Shown: positions 1 through 8,610 of the stretch, piece by piece | Position numbering within the stretch: position 1 is the first letter of the stretch | Layout of the letters: every line of letters starts with the position of its first letter | Notes under the pieces: model-generated | Seen by the model: the letters and a program-made list of their open reading frames with translations, nothing else | What the model was told of the DNA's origin: nothing | The model's database searches: none | Position numbers and translations under genes: made by a program | DNA from: an uncultured Aquabacterium sp. | GTDB taxonomy: Bacteria > Pseudomonadota > Gammaproteobacteria > Burkholderiales > Burkholderiaceae_C | Length of the DNA stretch: 42,263 bases | Assembly (NCBI RefSeq): GCF_913773725.1 | Contig: NZ_CAJYGK010000150.1 | Span: forward strand, 1-42,263 | Reading direction: 5' to 3'

Positions 1-157
1 CCCTGATCAAGCGACCTATCTCTATATAAACCGAGCCGCCGCCTTCACGCAACACACGCGAAATCAATCTAGGGTTTGCCTCCTCCTCTGTGTTGCACCG
101 TCGCTCGTAGACTACTCCATCCTGCTCGCCAGCATGCACCGGCGATCGGGACATGAG
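1..157. other. Non-coding left edge, no gene assigned
   Basis: No reading frame here looks like a protein. One frame ends in a TAA at 27-29 after eight codons, which could be the tail of a gene lying to the left, but it is too short to identify. The stretch is less GC-rich than the rest of the window (for example the AT-rich run around 21-30). It leads directly into the terminator at 158-186, so it is most simply the 3' end of an upstream transcription unit. Confidence 0.4.
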
Positions 158-186
158 AAAGCCGGGCAACGCCCGGCTTTTTCTTT
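158..186 (+). terminator. Rho-independent terminator of an upstream unit
   Basis: The arms AAAGCCGGGC (158-167) and GCCCGGCTTT (171-180) form a perfect 10-bp stem with an AAC loop, followed by TTCTTT. The A-run before and T-run after the stem let it act in both directions. It separates whatever lies to the left from the sucA leader. Confidence 0.85.
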
Positions 187-452
187 GGGCCTCTCCGAAG
201 GGGATTCGCTCCAATGCTCGGGCGTTCTCAGGATTTCCGCGGGGGCCTGTGTCAAGCACTGGCTTCGGTGGTACAGTCGCGTTGGTTTTTGTTTACGGCC
301 CTTCCCGTCGCCCTTGCTGGCGGAGCCCAGCGCCCTCACAGGCGCATGGCATTCAGCAAGGCGGGTCGCAATCCGCCAACCGGTCAAGCCGTGTCGCGGA
401 AGGTTTTTTAACCAGCCAATGTCCCAGGAAACCTGGGAGTGAGGTGAGCGAA
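187..452 (+). promoter_or_regulatory. Long sucA leader/promoter region with several hairpins
   Basis: About 265 nt separate the terminator from the sucA start. The sucA frame stays open upstream to 153, but the encoded residues do not resemble an E1 N-terminus, so I treat this as leader. It holds a GGCGG/CCGCC dyad (360-364/373-377), a GGTT-TTTT-AACC dyad (402-413) and a perfect 7-bp hairpin TCCCAGG-AAA-CCTGGGA (422-438) ending just before the purine-rich ribosome site GAGGTGAG (441-448). A weak -10-like TACAGT lies at 272-277 with no good -35 partner. Function is not established. Confidence 0.4.
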
Positions 453-3308
453 ATGATGCAGCAGTTCAGGTCGAACTCGTACCTGTTCGGGGGCAATGCC
501 CCGTACGTAGAAGAGTTGTACGAGGCCTACCTCGACAACCCGGGCTCGGTGCCCGACAACTGGCGTTCGTACTTCGACGCCCTCCAGAACGTTCCCGCGA
601 CCGACGGCTCCGACAGCCGCGATGTGGCCCATGCGCCCGTGGTCGAGTCGTTCGCTCAGCGTGCTAAGGCCAACGCCTTCATGGTCAAGACCAGCTCGGC
701 TGATCTGGCTGTGGCGCGCAAGCAGGTGCACGTTCAGTCGCTGATTGCTGCTTATCGCTTCCTCGGTTCCCGCTGGGCGGATCTCGATCCGCTCAAGCGC
801 ACGGAACGCCCCAAGATCCCCGAACTCGAGCCGTCGTTCTACGACTTCACCGAGTCGGACATGGACATCACGTTCTCGGCCACGAACACCTATTTCACCA
901 AGGCCGAGCACATGACCCTGCGCGAGATCGTGCAGGCCCTGCGTGAAACATACTGCGGCAGCATCGGCGCCGAGTACATGCACATCACCGACCCGGCCGA
1001 GAAGCGCTGGTGGCAGGAGCGCCTGGAAAGCTCGCGCTCCAAGCCCGTGTTCACGGCCGAGAAGAAGAAGCACATCCTCGATCGCCTGACGGCCGCAGAA
1101 GGCCTCGAGCGCTTCCTGCACACCAAGTACGTGGGCCAGAAGCGCTTCTCGCTGGAAGGCGGCGAGAGCTTCATCGCCGCGATGGACGAGGTGATCCAGG
1201 GCGCTGGCGCCAAGGGTGTGCAGGAGATCGTGATCGGCATGGCCCACCGCGGCCGCCTCAATGTGCTGGTCAACACGCTGGGCAAGATGCCGCGTGACCT
1301 GTTCGCCGAGTTCGAGCACACCGCGCCGGAAGACCTGCCTGCTGGCGACGTCAAGTACCACCAGGGCTTCAGCTCCGATGTGTCGACGGCCGGTGGCCCG
1401 GTTCACCTGTCGCTGGCGTTCAACCCGTCGCACCTGGAAATCGTGAACCCGGTGGTGGAAGGTTCGGTGCGCGCGCGCATGGACCGCCGCGGCGACACCC
1501 GCGGTGACACCGTGCTGCCCGTGCTGGTGCACGGCGATGCGGCCTTTGCCGGCCAGGGCGTGAACCAGGAAACCCTGGCACTGGCCCAGACGCGTGGTTA
1601 CACCACCGGCGGCACGGTCCACATCATCATCAACAACCAGATCGGTTTCACCACCTCGGATCCGCGCGACCTGCGTTCCACGCTGTACTGCACGGACATC
1701 GTGAAGGGCGTCGAATCGCCGGTGCTGCACGTCAACGGCGACGATCCCGAAGCCGTGGTGTTTGCCACGCAACTGGCGCTCGAGTACCGCATGACCTTCC
1801 GCAAGGACGTGGTGCTCGACATCGTGTGCTTCCGCAAGCTGGGCCACAACGAGCAGGACACTCCGAGCCTGACCCAGCCGCTGATGTACAAGAAGATCGC
1901 GGCCCACCCCGGTACCCGGAAGCTGTATGCCGACAAGCTGGCCGCTCAGGGCATGGGCGAGACGCTGGGCGACGATCTGGTGAAGGCCTACCGTGCCGCC
2001 ATGGACGAAGGTCGCCACACGGTGGACCCGGTGCTGACCAACTTCCAGCGCAAGTACGCGGTGGACTGGACGCCGTTCCTGGGCAAGAAGTGGACGGACG
2101 GTGGCGACACCGCCATCCCGCTGGCCGAGTGGAAGCGTCTGTCCGAGCGCATCACCACGCTGCCGGAATCGATCACCCCGCACCAGCTGGTCAAGAAGGT
2201 CTACGCTGACCGGGCCGCCATGGGTCGGGGCGAGATCAACGTCGACTGGGGCATGGGTGAGCACATGGCGTTCGCCTCGCTGGTGGCTTCGGGCTATCCG
2301 GTGCGCCTGTCCGGTGAGGACTGCGGCCGCGGTACCTTCACCCACCGTCACGCCGTGATCCACGATCAGAGCCGCGAGAAGTGGGACGAAGGCACGTACG
2401 TGCCCCTGCAGAACGTGGCGGAAAACCAGGCACCGTTCGTCGTCATCGACTCCATCCTGTCGGAAGAGGCCGTGCTGGCCTTCGAATACGGCTACGCCGG
2501 TTCGGACCCCAACAGCCTGGTGGTCTGGGAAGCCCAGTTCGGCGACTTCGCCAACGGCGCTCAGGTGGTGATCGACCAGTTCATCGCCTCGGGCGAAGTG
2601 AAGTGGGGCCGTGCCAACGGTCTGGTCATGATGCTGCCGCACGGCTACGAAGGCCAGGGCCCCGAGCACAGCTCGGCCCGCCTGGAGCGCTTCATGCAGT
2701 TGGCTGCCGAAAACAACATGCAGATCGTGCAGCCGACCACGGCCAGCCAGATCTTCCATGTGCTGCGCCGTCAGATGGTGCGCATGTTCCGCAAGCCGCT
2801 GGTGATCTTCACGCCGAAGTCCCTGCTGCGCAACAAGGACGCCACCTCGCCGCTGACAGAGTTCACCAAGGGTGAATTCCGTACGGTGATCGGCGAACTG
2901 AACGCCGACATCGACGCCAGCAAGGTCAAGCGCGTCATCGCGTGCTCGGGCAAGGTGTATTACGACCTGGTCAAGAAGCGCGAAGAGAAGAAGGCGAATG
3001 ACGTGGCCATCATCCGCGTCGAGCAGCTGTACCCCTTCCCGCACAAGGCGTTCGCGGCCGAGATCAAGAAGTATTCCAACGCCACCGAACTGGTGTGGTG
3101 TCAGGACGAGCCCCAGAACCAGGGCGCCTGGTTCTTCGTCCAGCACTACATCCACGAGAACATGAGCGAAGGCCAGCGACTGGGCTACGCGGGTCGTCCC
3201 GCTTCGGCATCGCCGGCCGTGGGTTATGCCCACCTGCACCAGGATCAGCAGAAGGCTCTGCTGGATCAGGCGTTCGCCAAGCTCAAGGGCTTCGTTCTCA
3301 CCAAGTAA
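453..3308 (+). CDS. sucA: 2-oxoglutarate dehydrogenase E1 component
   Basis: Thiamine-diphosphate-dependent E1 subunit of the 2-oxoglutarate dehydrogenase complex. It decarboxylates 2-oxoglutarate and transfers the succinyl group to the lipoyl arm of SucB in the TCA cycle. The product is 951 aa, close to E. coli SucA (933). The start is the first of two tandem ATGs (453, 456) behind GAGGTGAG, and the N-terminus carries the family's opening motif NSYLFGGNAPYVEELYEAYL. The ThDP motif runs from G361-D362 to N394-N395 (NNQIGFTT). The C-terminal half has the transketolase-like pyrimidine domain and ends in KGFVLTK. It is first in the operon sucA-sucB-lpd, 97 nt before sucB. An ATG at 153 is in frame but would add 100 unrelated residues. 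Also called odhA in this group. Confidence 0.97.
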   Translation: MMQQFRSNSYLFGGNAPYVEELYEAYLDNPGSVPDNWRSYFDALQNVPATDGSDSRDVAHAPVVESFAQRAKANAFMVKTSSADLAVARKQVHVQSLIAAYRFLGSRWADLDPLKRTERPKIPELEPSFYDFTESDMDITFSATNTYFTKAEHMTLREIVQALRETYCGSIGAEYMHITDPAEKRWWQERLESSRSKPVFTAEKKKHILDRLTAAEGLERFLHTKYVGQKRFSLEGGESFIAAMDEVIQGAGAKGVQEIVIGMAHRGRLNVLVNTLGKMPRDLFAEFEHTAPEDLPAGDVKYHQGFSSDVSTAGGPVHLSLAFNPSHLEIVNPVVEGSVRARMDRRGDTRGDTVLPVLVHGDAAFAGQGVNQETLALAQTRGYTTGGTVHIIINNQIGFTTSDPRDLRSTLYCTDIVKGVESPVLHVNGDDPEAVVFATQLALEYRMTFRKDVVLDIVCFRKLGHNEQDTPSLTQPLMYKKIAAHPGTRKLYADKLAAQGMGETLGDDLVKAYRAAMDEGRHTVDPVLTNFQRKYAVDWTPFLGKKWTDGGDTAIPLAEWKRLSERITTLPESITPHQLVKKVYADRAAMGRGEINVDWGMGEHMAFASLVASGYPVRLSGEDCGRGTFTHRHAVIHDQSREKWDEGTYVPLQNVAENQAPFVVIDSILSEEAVLAFEYGYAGSDPNSLVVWEAQFGDFANGAQVVIDQFIASGEVKWGRANGLVMMLPHGYEGQGPEHSSARLERFMQLAAENNMQIVQPTTASQIFHVLRRQMVRMFRKPLVIFTPKSLLRNKDATSPLTEFTKGEFRTVIGELNADIDASKVKRVIACSGKVYYDLVKKREEKKANDVAIIRVEQLYPFPHKAFAAEIKKYSNATELVWCQDEPQNQGAWFFVQHYIHENMSEGQRLGYAGRPASASPAVGYAHLHQDQQKALLDQAFAKLKGFVLTK

Positions 3309-3317
3309 GGTTCACGT

Positions 3318-3388
3318 GATCGGCGGCGCCCGCTGTCGTCTGGATCCGGCCCTTTGAAGCGGCCGGGTAGGGCAGACGCGCGCCGATC
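3318..3388 (+). promoter_or_regulatory. Nested hairpins in the sucA-sucB spacer
   Basis: The 97-nt spacer can fold almost completely. Outer arms GATCGGCG (3318-3325) and CGCCGATC (3381-3388) enclose an inner hairpin CCGGCC (3346-3351)/GGCCGG (3361-3366). The outer helix ends four bases before the sucB Shine-Dalgarno AGGAGA (3392-3397). There is no T-run, so it is not an intrinsic terminator; an RNA processing or stabilising element is possible. Confidence 0.45.
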
Positions 3389-3405
3389 CCCAGGAGATAC
3401 ACATC

Positions 3406-4689
3406 ATGGCTATTCTTGAAGTCAAGGTTCCCCAACTGTCCGAATCGGTCGCCGAGGCGACGCTGTTGCAATGGAAGAAGAAGCCCGGCGAAACCGTCGC
3501 GGCCGATGAAATCCTGATCGAGATCGAGACCGACAAGGTCGTGCTGGAAGTGCCGGCACCCGCCGCGGGCGTCATGGCCCAGATCGTGAAGAACGACGGC
3601 GAGACCGTGGGTTCCGATGAAGTGATTGCCCGCATCGACACCGAAGGCACGGCCGCCGTCAGCCCGCTGCCGGTGAAGGCCGTCGAAACCACGCCGGCCG
3701 CCGCCGCGCCGGCTCCGGCCGCTGCCGCTGCCACCGGTGGCAGCAAGGGTGACGTGGCCATGCCGGCTGCCGCCAAGCTGCTGGCCGACAACGGCCTGAG
3801 CACCGCTCAGGTGGCTGGCACCGGCAAGGACGGCCGCGTGACCAAGGGCGACGTGCTGGCCGCCGTGGCCGGCGGTGCCAAGCCGGCCGCGGCCCCTGCT
3901 GCAGCACCGGCTGCCGCCATCCCGACGGGTGTGCCGACCAAGGCCCTCCCGGCTGTCCAGGCCCCGACCGGCCCGCAGAACCTGGGCGATCGCCCCGAGC
4001 AGCGTGTGCCGATGAGCCGCCTGCGTGCCCGTGTGGCCGAGCGTCTGCTGCAGTCGCAGGCCACCAACGCCATCCTGACCACGTTCAACGAAGTGAACAT
4101 GGCGCCGGTGATGGAGATGCGCAAGAAGTTCCAGGAGAAGTTCGAGAAGGAACATGGCGTCAAGCTGGGCTTCATGAGCTTCTTTGTGAAGGCTGCCGTG
4201 CATGCGCTCAAGAAGTACCCGGTGCTGAACGCCTCGGTCGATGGCAATGACATCGTCTACCACGGCTACTTCGACATCGGCGTGGCCGTGGGCTCGCCCC
4301 GTGGCCTGGTGGTGCCGGTGCTGCGCAACGTCGACCAGATGACCTTTGCCGAGATCGAAAAGAAGATCGCCGAGTTCGGTGTGAAGGCCCGTGACGGCAA
4401 GCTGGGCATCGAAGAGATGACCGGTGGCACGTTCTCGATCTCCAACGGTGGCGTGTTCGGTTCGATGCTGTCGACCCCGATCATCAACCCGCCCCAGTCG
4501 GCCATCCTCGGCGTGCACGCCACCAAGGATCGCCCGGTGGTGGAGAACGGCCAGATCGTGATCCGTCCGATCAACTACCTGGCGATGTCGTACGACCACC
4601 GCATCATCGACGGCCGCGAAGCCGTGCTGGGCCTGGTCGCGATGAAGGAAGCGCTGGAAGACCCGGCTCGCCTGCTGTTCGACATCTGA
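3406..4689 (+). CDS. sucB: Dihydrolipoyllysine succinyltransferase (E2 of 2-oxoglutarate dehydrogenase)
   Basis: Core E2 enzyme that moves the succinyl group from its lipoyl arm to CoA. The 427-aa product has one N-terminal lipoyl domain (about 1-77) with the lipoylated lysine in ETDKVVLEV (K44), an Ala/Pro-rich linker, a peripheral-subunit-binding domain around residues 120-155 ([23 protein letters not shown]), a second Ala/Pro linker, and the catalytic domain from about 200. The active-site motif SYDHRIIDG gives H398 and D402. The single lipoyl domain and DKVVLEV motif fit SucB rather than AceF. The start has a strong AGGAGA 8 nt upstream. It lies between sucA (97 nt) and lpd (119 nt). Confidence 0.97.
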   Translation: MAILEVKVPQLSESVAEATLLQWKKKPGETVAADEILIEIETDKVVLEVPAPAAGVMAQIVKNDGETVGSDEVIARIDTEGTAAVSPLPVKAVETTPAAAAPAPAAAAATGGSKGDVAMPAAAKLLADNGLSTAQVAGTGKDGRVTKGDVLAAVAGGAKPAAAPAAAPAAAIPTGVPTKALPAVQAPTGPQNLGDRPEQRVPMSRLRARVAERLLQSQATNAILTTFNEVNMAPVMEMRKKFQEKFEKEHGVKLGFMSFFVKAAVHALKKYPVLNASVDGNDIVYHGYFDIGVAVGSPRGLVVPVLRNVDQMTFAEIEKKIAEFGVKARDGKLGIEEMTGGTFSISNGGVFGSMLSTPIINPPQSAILGVHATKDRPVVENGQIVIRPINYLAMSYDHRIIDGREAVLGLVAMKEALEDPARLLFDI

Positions 4690-4719
4690 TCGCCACGACG
4701 ACCAGACATCCGTTTTTTG

Positions 4720-4791
4720 CGGCCGGGCGGGCCTCACGAGGGCTCGCCTGGCGTCTGCAAACCTGAAGAACGCCCGGAACTGCGACCGGGC
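4720..4791 (+). promoter_or_regulatory. Hairpins in the sucB-lpd spacer
   Basis: The 119-nt spacer carries a GC-rich imperfect hairpin (GGCGGGCCT against AGGGCTCGCC, about 4727-4750) and a second one, GCCCGG (4772-4777)/CCGGGC (4786-4791) with an 8-nt loop, ending seven bases before the lpd ribosome site AGGAGA (4798-4803). No T-run follows. This repeats the pattern in the sucA-sucB spacer: a helix placed directly before the next Shine-Dalgarno. Confidence 0.4.
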
Positions 4792-4808
4792 AACCCCAGG
4801 AGACTCTC

Positions 4809-6236
4809 ATGTCCCAACAATTCGACGTCATCGTGATCGGTGGCGGCCCCGGCGGCTACATCGCTGCCATCCGTGCTGCGCAACTGGGTTTCAAGGTTGC
4901 TGCGATCGACGAGTGGAAAAACAGCAAGGGCGGCCCCGCACCGGGCGGTACCTGCACCAACGTCGGCTGCATCCCATCGAAGGCGCTGCTGCAATCGTCG
5001 GAGCACTTCGAGCACGCATCGCTGCACTTCGCCGACCACGGCATCTCGGTCAAGGGACTCGAGATGGACGTCGCGAAGATGATTGCCCGCAAGGACAACG
5101 TCGTCAAACAGAACAACGACGGCATCCTGTACCTGTTCAAGAAGAACAAGGTCACGTTCTTCCACGGCCGTGGCTCGTTCGTGAAGGCCGCCGATGGCCA
5201 GTACGAGATCGCGGTGGCGGGTGACAAGCCCGAAACGCTGCAAGGCAAGCACATCATCGTGGCCACCGGCTCGAACGCCCGTGCGCTGCCGGGTGCGGCC
5301 TTCGACGAGAAGCTGATCCTGTCGAACGACGGCGCGCTGCAGATCAACGACGTGCCGAAGAAGCTCGGCGTGATCGGCGCTGGCGTGATCGGCCTGGAAA
5401 TGGGCTCGGTCTGGCGTCGTCTGGGTGCCGAGGTCACCATCCTGGAAGGCCTGCCGACTTTCCTGGGCGCCGCCGACGAGGCCGTCGCCAAGGAAGCGCA
5501 CAAGCTGTTCACGAAGCAGGGCCTGAAGATCGAGATGGGCGTCAAGATCGGCGACATCAAGACGGCCAAGAAGGGCGTGACCGTGGCGTACACCAACGCC
5601 AAGGGCGAAGCGCAAGAGCTGGCTGTGGACAAGCTGATCGTTTCGATCGGCCGCGTGCCCAACACCATCGGTCTGAACACCGAGCCGGTGGGCCTGCAAC
5701 TCGACGAACGCGGTGCCATCGTGGTGGACGCCGACTGCAAGACCAACCTGCCCAACGTGTGGGCGGTGGGTGACGTGGTCCGCGGCCCCATGCTGGCGCA
5801 CAAGGCTGAAGAAGAAGGTGTGGCCGTGGCCGAGCGCATTGCCGGTCAGCACGGTCACGTCGACTTCGACACGATTCCCTGGGTGATTTACACCAGCCCG
5901 GAGATTGCCTGGGTCGGCAAGACCGAACAGGCACTGAAAGCGGAGGGCCGTGCCTACAAGGCCGGTTCCTTCCCCTTCCTGGCCAACGGGCGCGCACGTG
6001 CCCTGGGTGACACCAATGGTTTCGTGAAGTTCCTGGCCGATGCGACGACCGACGAGATCCTCGGCGTGCACATCATCGGCCCGTACGCTTCCGAGCTGAT
6101 CTCGGAAGCCGTGGTCGCCATGAACTTCAAGGCCAGCGCCGAAGACATCGCGCGCATCTGCCACGCTCACCCGAGCCTGAGCGAAGCCACCAAGGAAGCC
6201 GCCCTGGCGGTGGACAAGCGTACGCTGAACTTCTGA
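4809..6236 (+). CDS. lpd: Dihydrolipoyl dehydrogenase (E3) of the 2-oxoglutarate dehydrogenase operon
   Basis: FAD flavoprotein that reoxidises dihydrolipoyl groups and reduces NAD+. The product is 475 aa, the usual length for an E3 without a lipoyl domain. The FAD-binding GGGPGG lies at 11-16. The redox disulphide is in [16 protein letters not shown] (C49, C54). The NAD-binding Rossmann motif [20 protein letters not shown] is at about 180-200. The C-terminal dimer domain carries the catalytic His/Glu pair in HAHPSLSE (H454, E459). AGGAGA precedes the ATG. It is third in sucA-sucB-lpd and is followed by a terminator. A second E3 with a fused lipoyl domain begins at 41980 in the pdh operon, so this copy is presumably dedicated to the odh complex. 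Confidence 0.96.
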   Translation: MSQQFDVIVIGGGPGGYIAAIRAAQLGFKVAAIDEWKNSKGGPAPGGTCTNVGCIPSKALLQSSEHFEHASLHFADHGISVKGLEMDVAKMIARKDNVVKQNNDGILYLFKKNKVTFFHGRGSFVKAADGQYEIAVAGDKPETLQGKHIIVATGSNARALPGAAFDEKLILSNDGALQINDVPKKLGVIGAGVIGLEMGSVWRRLGAEVTILEGLPTFLGAADEAVAKEAHKLFTKQGLKIEMGVKIGDIKTAKKGVTVAYTNAKGEAQELAVDKLIVSIGRVPNTIGLNTEPVGLQLDERGAIVVDADCKTNLPNVWAVGDVVRGPMLAHKAEEEGVAVAERIAGQHGHVDFDTIPWVIYTSPEIAWVGKTEQALKAEGRAYKAGSFPFLANGRARALGDTNGFVKFLADATTDEILGVHIIGPYASELISEAVVAMNFKASAEDIARICHAHPSLSEATKEAALAVDKRTLNF

Positions 6237-6304
6237 TTCGGTGACGCATCAGGCCGTCAAGGGCGCGTCCAGCGCCTGTGGCGGGCCTGTCCGGCTCATG
6301 AAGC

Positions 6305-6333
6305 AAGGGGTGGTCTTGGCCACCCCTTTTTCT
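6305..6333 (+). terminator. Rho-independent terminator of sucA-sucB-lpd
   Basis: Perfect stem GGGGTGG (6307-6313)/CCACCCC (6320-6326), lengthened by AA/TT, with loop TCTTGG and followed by TTTTTCTT. It ends the odh operon about 80 nt before zapE. Confidence 0.9.
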
Positions 6334-6410
6334 TGGGCGCCCCTCAGCGCGTTCGGCGGTTCTCGTTTACGCTGCGCGCTTTCGTCGAAGAACCTGCTGT
6401 CGTCTGCGCC

Positions 6411-7523
6411 ATGCCCGCACCCGCCATCTCCGTCACCGAGCTCTATCAGCAAAGTCTGGCCGAACGCGGCTACAAGGCCGACGAGGCCCAGCTCAAGGGC
6501 ATTGCCGCCCTGCAGCGCTGCCAGGACGAGTGGGCCAATTACAAGGCCAAGCGCGGCAATGCGCTGACCAAGATGCTGCGCTACCCGGATCTGCCCAAGG
6601 GCGTCTACATGTACGGCGGAGTGGGGCGGGGCAAGAGCTTCATCATGGACTGCTTCTTCAACGCGGTCCCGCTGGAGCGCAAGACGCGTCTGCACTTCCA
6701 CGAGTTCATGCGCGAGGTGCACCGCCAGTTGCATGAGCTCAAGGGCGTGCAGGACCCGCTGGACGTGCTGGCCAAGCGCATGTCGCGCAAGCACCGCCTG
6801 ATCTGCTTCGACGAGTTTCATGTGGCCGACGTGACGGACGCGATGATCCTGCACCGACTGCTGGACGCGATGTTCCGAAACCGCATGAGCATCGTCACGA
6901 CCTCGAACTTCCATCCGGACGGGCTGTATCCGAACGGCCTGCACCGCGACCGCATTCTTCCGGCCATCGAGTTGCTGAAGCAGCAGCTGGAGGTGATCAA
7001 CGTGGACAGCGGCACGGACTACCGACGCCGCACGCTGGAGCTGGCGCGGCTGTACCTGACGCCACTGAGCGACCAGACCGACACCGAGATGGCGCAGATC
7101 TTCTCGCAGCTGGCCGAGACGGCCGACGACAGTCCGGAGCTGCACATCGAGCACCGGGTGCTGAAGGCGCGTCGCCGCGCCGGTGGCGTGGTGTGGTTCG
7201 ACTTCCAGACGCTGTGTGGCGGGCCGCGCTCACAGAACGATTACCTGGAGCTGGCTTCGCAGTTTCATACACTGATGCTGAGCAACGTGCCGCAGATGCC
7301 GGTGCGCATGGCGTCGGAGGCGCGGCGCTTCACCTGGCTGGTCGACGTGCTGTACGACCGCAAGTGCAAGTTGGTGATCTCGTCCGAGGTGCCGCCGGAG
7401 CAGCTCTACACCGAGGGGCCGATGTCGCACGAGTTCCCGCGCACGGTCTCGCGCTTGAACGAGATGCAGTCGAAGGAGTACCTGAGCGAGGAGCGCCGGG
7501 TGGTCGACACCTCGATCACCTGA
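6411..7523 (+). CDS. zapE: Cell division protein ZapE (AFG1-like ATPase)
   Basis: P-loop ATPase of the AFG1/ZapE family. In E. coli ZapE associates with the divisome and affects FtsZ ring stability; mitochondrial relatives act in protein quality control. The product is 370 aa, matching the family. Walker A is GGVGRGKS (69-76) and Walker B is LICFDEFHV (130-138), followed by the family's FRNRMSIVTTSNFHPDGLYPN segment. I chose the ATG at 6411 because the family N-terminus (SVTELYQQSLAERGY) begins right after it; an in-frame ATG at 6333 adds 26 unrelated residues and overlaps the terminator. No clear Shine-Dalgarno is visible. The gene ends 1 nt from the convergent PP2C gene. A zapE gene after the odh operon is a common betaproteobacterial arrangement. 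Confidence 0.93.
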   Translation: MPAPAISVTELYQQSLAERGYKADEAQLKGIAALQRCQDEWANYKAKRGNALTKMLRYPDLPKGVYMYGGVGRGKSFIMDCFFNAVPLERKTRLHFHEFMREVHRQLHELKGVQDPLDVLAKRMSRKHRLICFDEFHVADVTDAMILHRLLDAMFRNRMSIVTTSNFHPDGLYPNGLHRDRILPAIELLKQQLEVINVDSGTDYRRRTLELARLYLTPLSDQTDTEMAQIFSQLAETADDSPELHIEHRVLKARRRAGGVVWFDFQTLCGGPRSQNDYLELASQFHTLMLSNVPQMPVRMASEARRFTWLVDVLYDRKCKLVISSEVPPEQLYTEGPMSHEFPRTVSRLNEMQSKEYLSEERRVVDTSIT

Positions 7524-7524
7524 T

Positions 7525-8292
7525 TCAGGGGCGTGCCTCTACCCGGACGAGGGCCAGCGACAGGTTGTCGCCGCCGCCCCGGGCGCGATGTCGGGCCTTG
7601 CTGACCAGCATCTCGGCTGCCTCGCGAGGGGGCAGGGTGTGGACGATGGCCCCCAGCTCCTTGGGGGTGAAGTAGTGCCACAGGCCATCGGAGCACGCCA
7701 GCAGGCTGTCTCCCACAGCCAGGTCGCGGATGCGATGGACACTGACCGGGGGATCCTGCTGGGTGCCCAGGCAACCCGTCAGCAGGTTGGACTGCGGATG
7801 GACGTTGGCCTCTTCCTCGGTGATCTGGCCTTCGTTGACGAGCCGCTGCACGAAGGAGTGGTCCATCGTGCGGAACTGCATGTCCGGACCGCGGAAGTGG
7901 TAGATCCGGGAGTCGCCCGCATGCAGCACATCGGCCGACAAATCCGGGTTGACGATGAAGGCCGCGAGGGTGCTGTGCGGCTCTTCTTCGAAGGCGATGG
8001 CCGTGAGCTTGATCATGAGGTGGGCCTCATGCAGCAGCTGGGAGAGGATGGTCGCCCCTTCGTCTTGCGCCGGCACATAGCGGTCGAAGACCTGGCGCGC
8101 CGTGAGCACCACCTGATCGGCCGCCTTGCGACCGCCACTCTTGCCCCCCATGCCATCTGCCACCACGGCCATCACGCAGCCGGCTGCACGGGGGTGGGGC
8201 AGCATGCCGACCTGGTCTTGTTGGTAGGGCCGGTCTCCGCGGTGGATGCCTGTGGCCGCCACCAGGCGGAAACTGGTTGGTGCAGCAATCAT
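7525..8292 (-). CDS. PP2C-family serine/threonine protein phosphatase
   Basis: Single-domain, metal-dependent PPM/PP2C phosphatase of 255 aa, predicted cytosolic. It shows the early metal motif QQDQ (24-27), VADGMGG (44-50), HAGDSR (124-129), ACSDGLWHY in the second half and GGDN (about 240-243), so all main metal-binding aspartates appear present. No membrane segment or extra domain is seen. Relatives occur as partners of Ser/Thr kinases, FHA proteins or type VI secretion loci, but no such neighbour is present, so the substrate is unknown. The start codon lies only 7 nt after a TATAGT box on the minus strand and has no Shine-Dalgarno, suggesting a leaderless transcript. It is divergent from the YdcH-like gene and convergent, 1 nt apart, with zapE. 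Confidence 0.92.
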   Translation of the reverse strand: MIAAPTSFRLVAATGIHRGDRPYQQDQVGMLPHPRAAGCVMAVVADGMGGKSGGRKAADQVVLTARQVFDRYVPAQDEGATILSQLLHEAHLMIKLTAIAFEEEPHSTLAAFIVNPDLSADVLHAGDSRIYHFRGPDMQFRTMDHSFVQRLVNEGQITEEEANVHPQSNLLTGCLGTQQDPPVSVHRIRDLAVGDSLLACSDGLWHYFTPKELGAIVHTLPPREAAEMLVSKARHRARGGGDNLSLALVRVEARP

Positions 8293-8394
8293 GGGGAAAA
8301 CTATAATCTGTAAAAGACCGTGTTCGAGGTCGGGCGATGCCTCGAATCATCCCTTGTTCACGCGCCCACACAGCGCGCCGCCGTGGCATCCCTG
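8293..8394. promoter_or_regulatory. Divergent promoter region, PP2C gene / YdcH gene
   Basis: A consensus TATAAT on the plus strand (8302-8307) overlaps a minus-strand TATAGT (8305-8300). Plus-strand transcription would give the YdcH gene an approximately 80-nt leader. Minus-strand transcription would start at or near the PP2C ATG. The plus leader holds a perfect 7-bp inverted repeat TTCGAGG (8323-8329)/CCTCGAA (8340-8346) with a 10-nt loop. The -35 elements are weak (TTGGTG at 8277-8282 is 19 nt upstream on the plus strand). Confidence 0.55.
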
Positions 8395-8598
8395 ATGCAA
8401 GAAAACCTGCATTCTCCTCATCGCCAGTTGATCGAGCTGCGCATCGAACACGCCGACCTCGACAACATGATCGACCGTCTGGCTGAGCAGTCGCCCGTGG
8501 ATGAGCTGTCCCTGCGTCGACTGAAGAAGCGCCGCCTGCTGCTGCGCGACCAGATCACCCGGCTGGAAACACTGCTCGATCCGAAAGAGCCCGCCTGA
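8395..8598 (+). CDS. YdcH/DUF465-family small protein
   Basis: Short, highly charged helical protein of 67 aa. It contains the DUF465 pattern: HRQLIELRIEHADLD, then MIDRLAEQ, then DELSLRRLKKRRLLLRDQITRLE, predicted to form two antiparallel helices or a coiled coil. The family is widespread in proteobacteria and has no firm function. The ATG at 8395 is used; a GTG at 8383 is in frame and equally possible, and an ATG at 8320 would add 25 unrelated residues. No convincing Shine-Dalgarno precedes any of these. It is transcribed alone from the TATAAT at 8302, and its end overlaps a hairpin shared with convergent glnD. Confidence 0.8.
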   Translation: MQENLHSPHRQLIELRIEHADLDNMIDRLAEQSPVDELSLRRLKKRRLLLRDQITRLETLLDPKEPA

Positions 8599-8606
8599 CG
8601 GCGGGC
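8589..8606. terminator. Hairpin between convergent YdcH gene and glnD
   Basis: GCCCGCC (8589-8595)/GGCGGGC (8600-8606) with loop TGAC, spanning the stop codon of the small gene. There is no real T-run in either direction (TCTTTC on the minus strand), so it is at best a weak or factor-dependent bidirectional terminator. Confidence 0.45.
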
Positions 8607-8610
8607 AGGC

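Noticed and set aside
134-442. Possible 102-aa protein upstream of sucA
   Set aside because: It begins before the terminator stem, has no ribosome site and no recognisable features.
153-452. In-frame 100-codon upstream extension of sucA
   Set aside because: The encoded residues do not resemble the E1 N-terminus, the extension overlaps the terminator at 158-186, and a good ribosome site precedes 453.
408-3239. Long minus-strand frame opposite sucA
   Set aside because: Same composition artefact: mirror of a strongly coding sequence with high GC at third positions and no recognisable motif.
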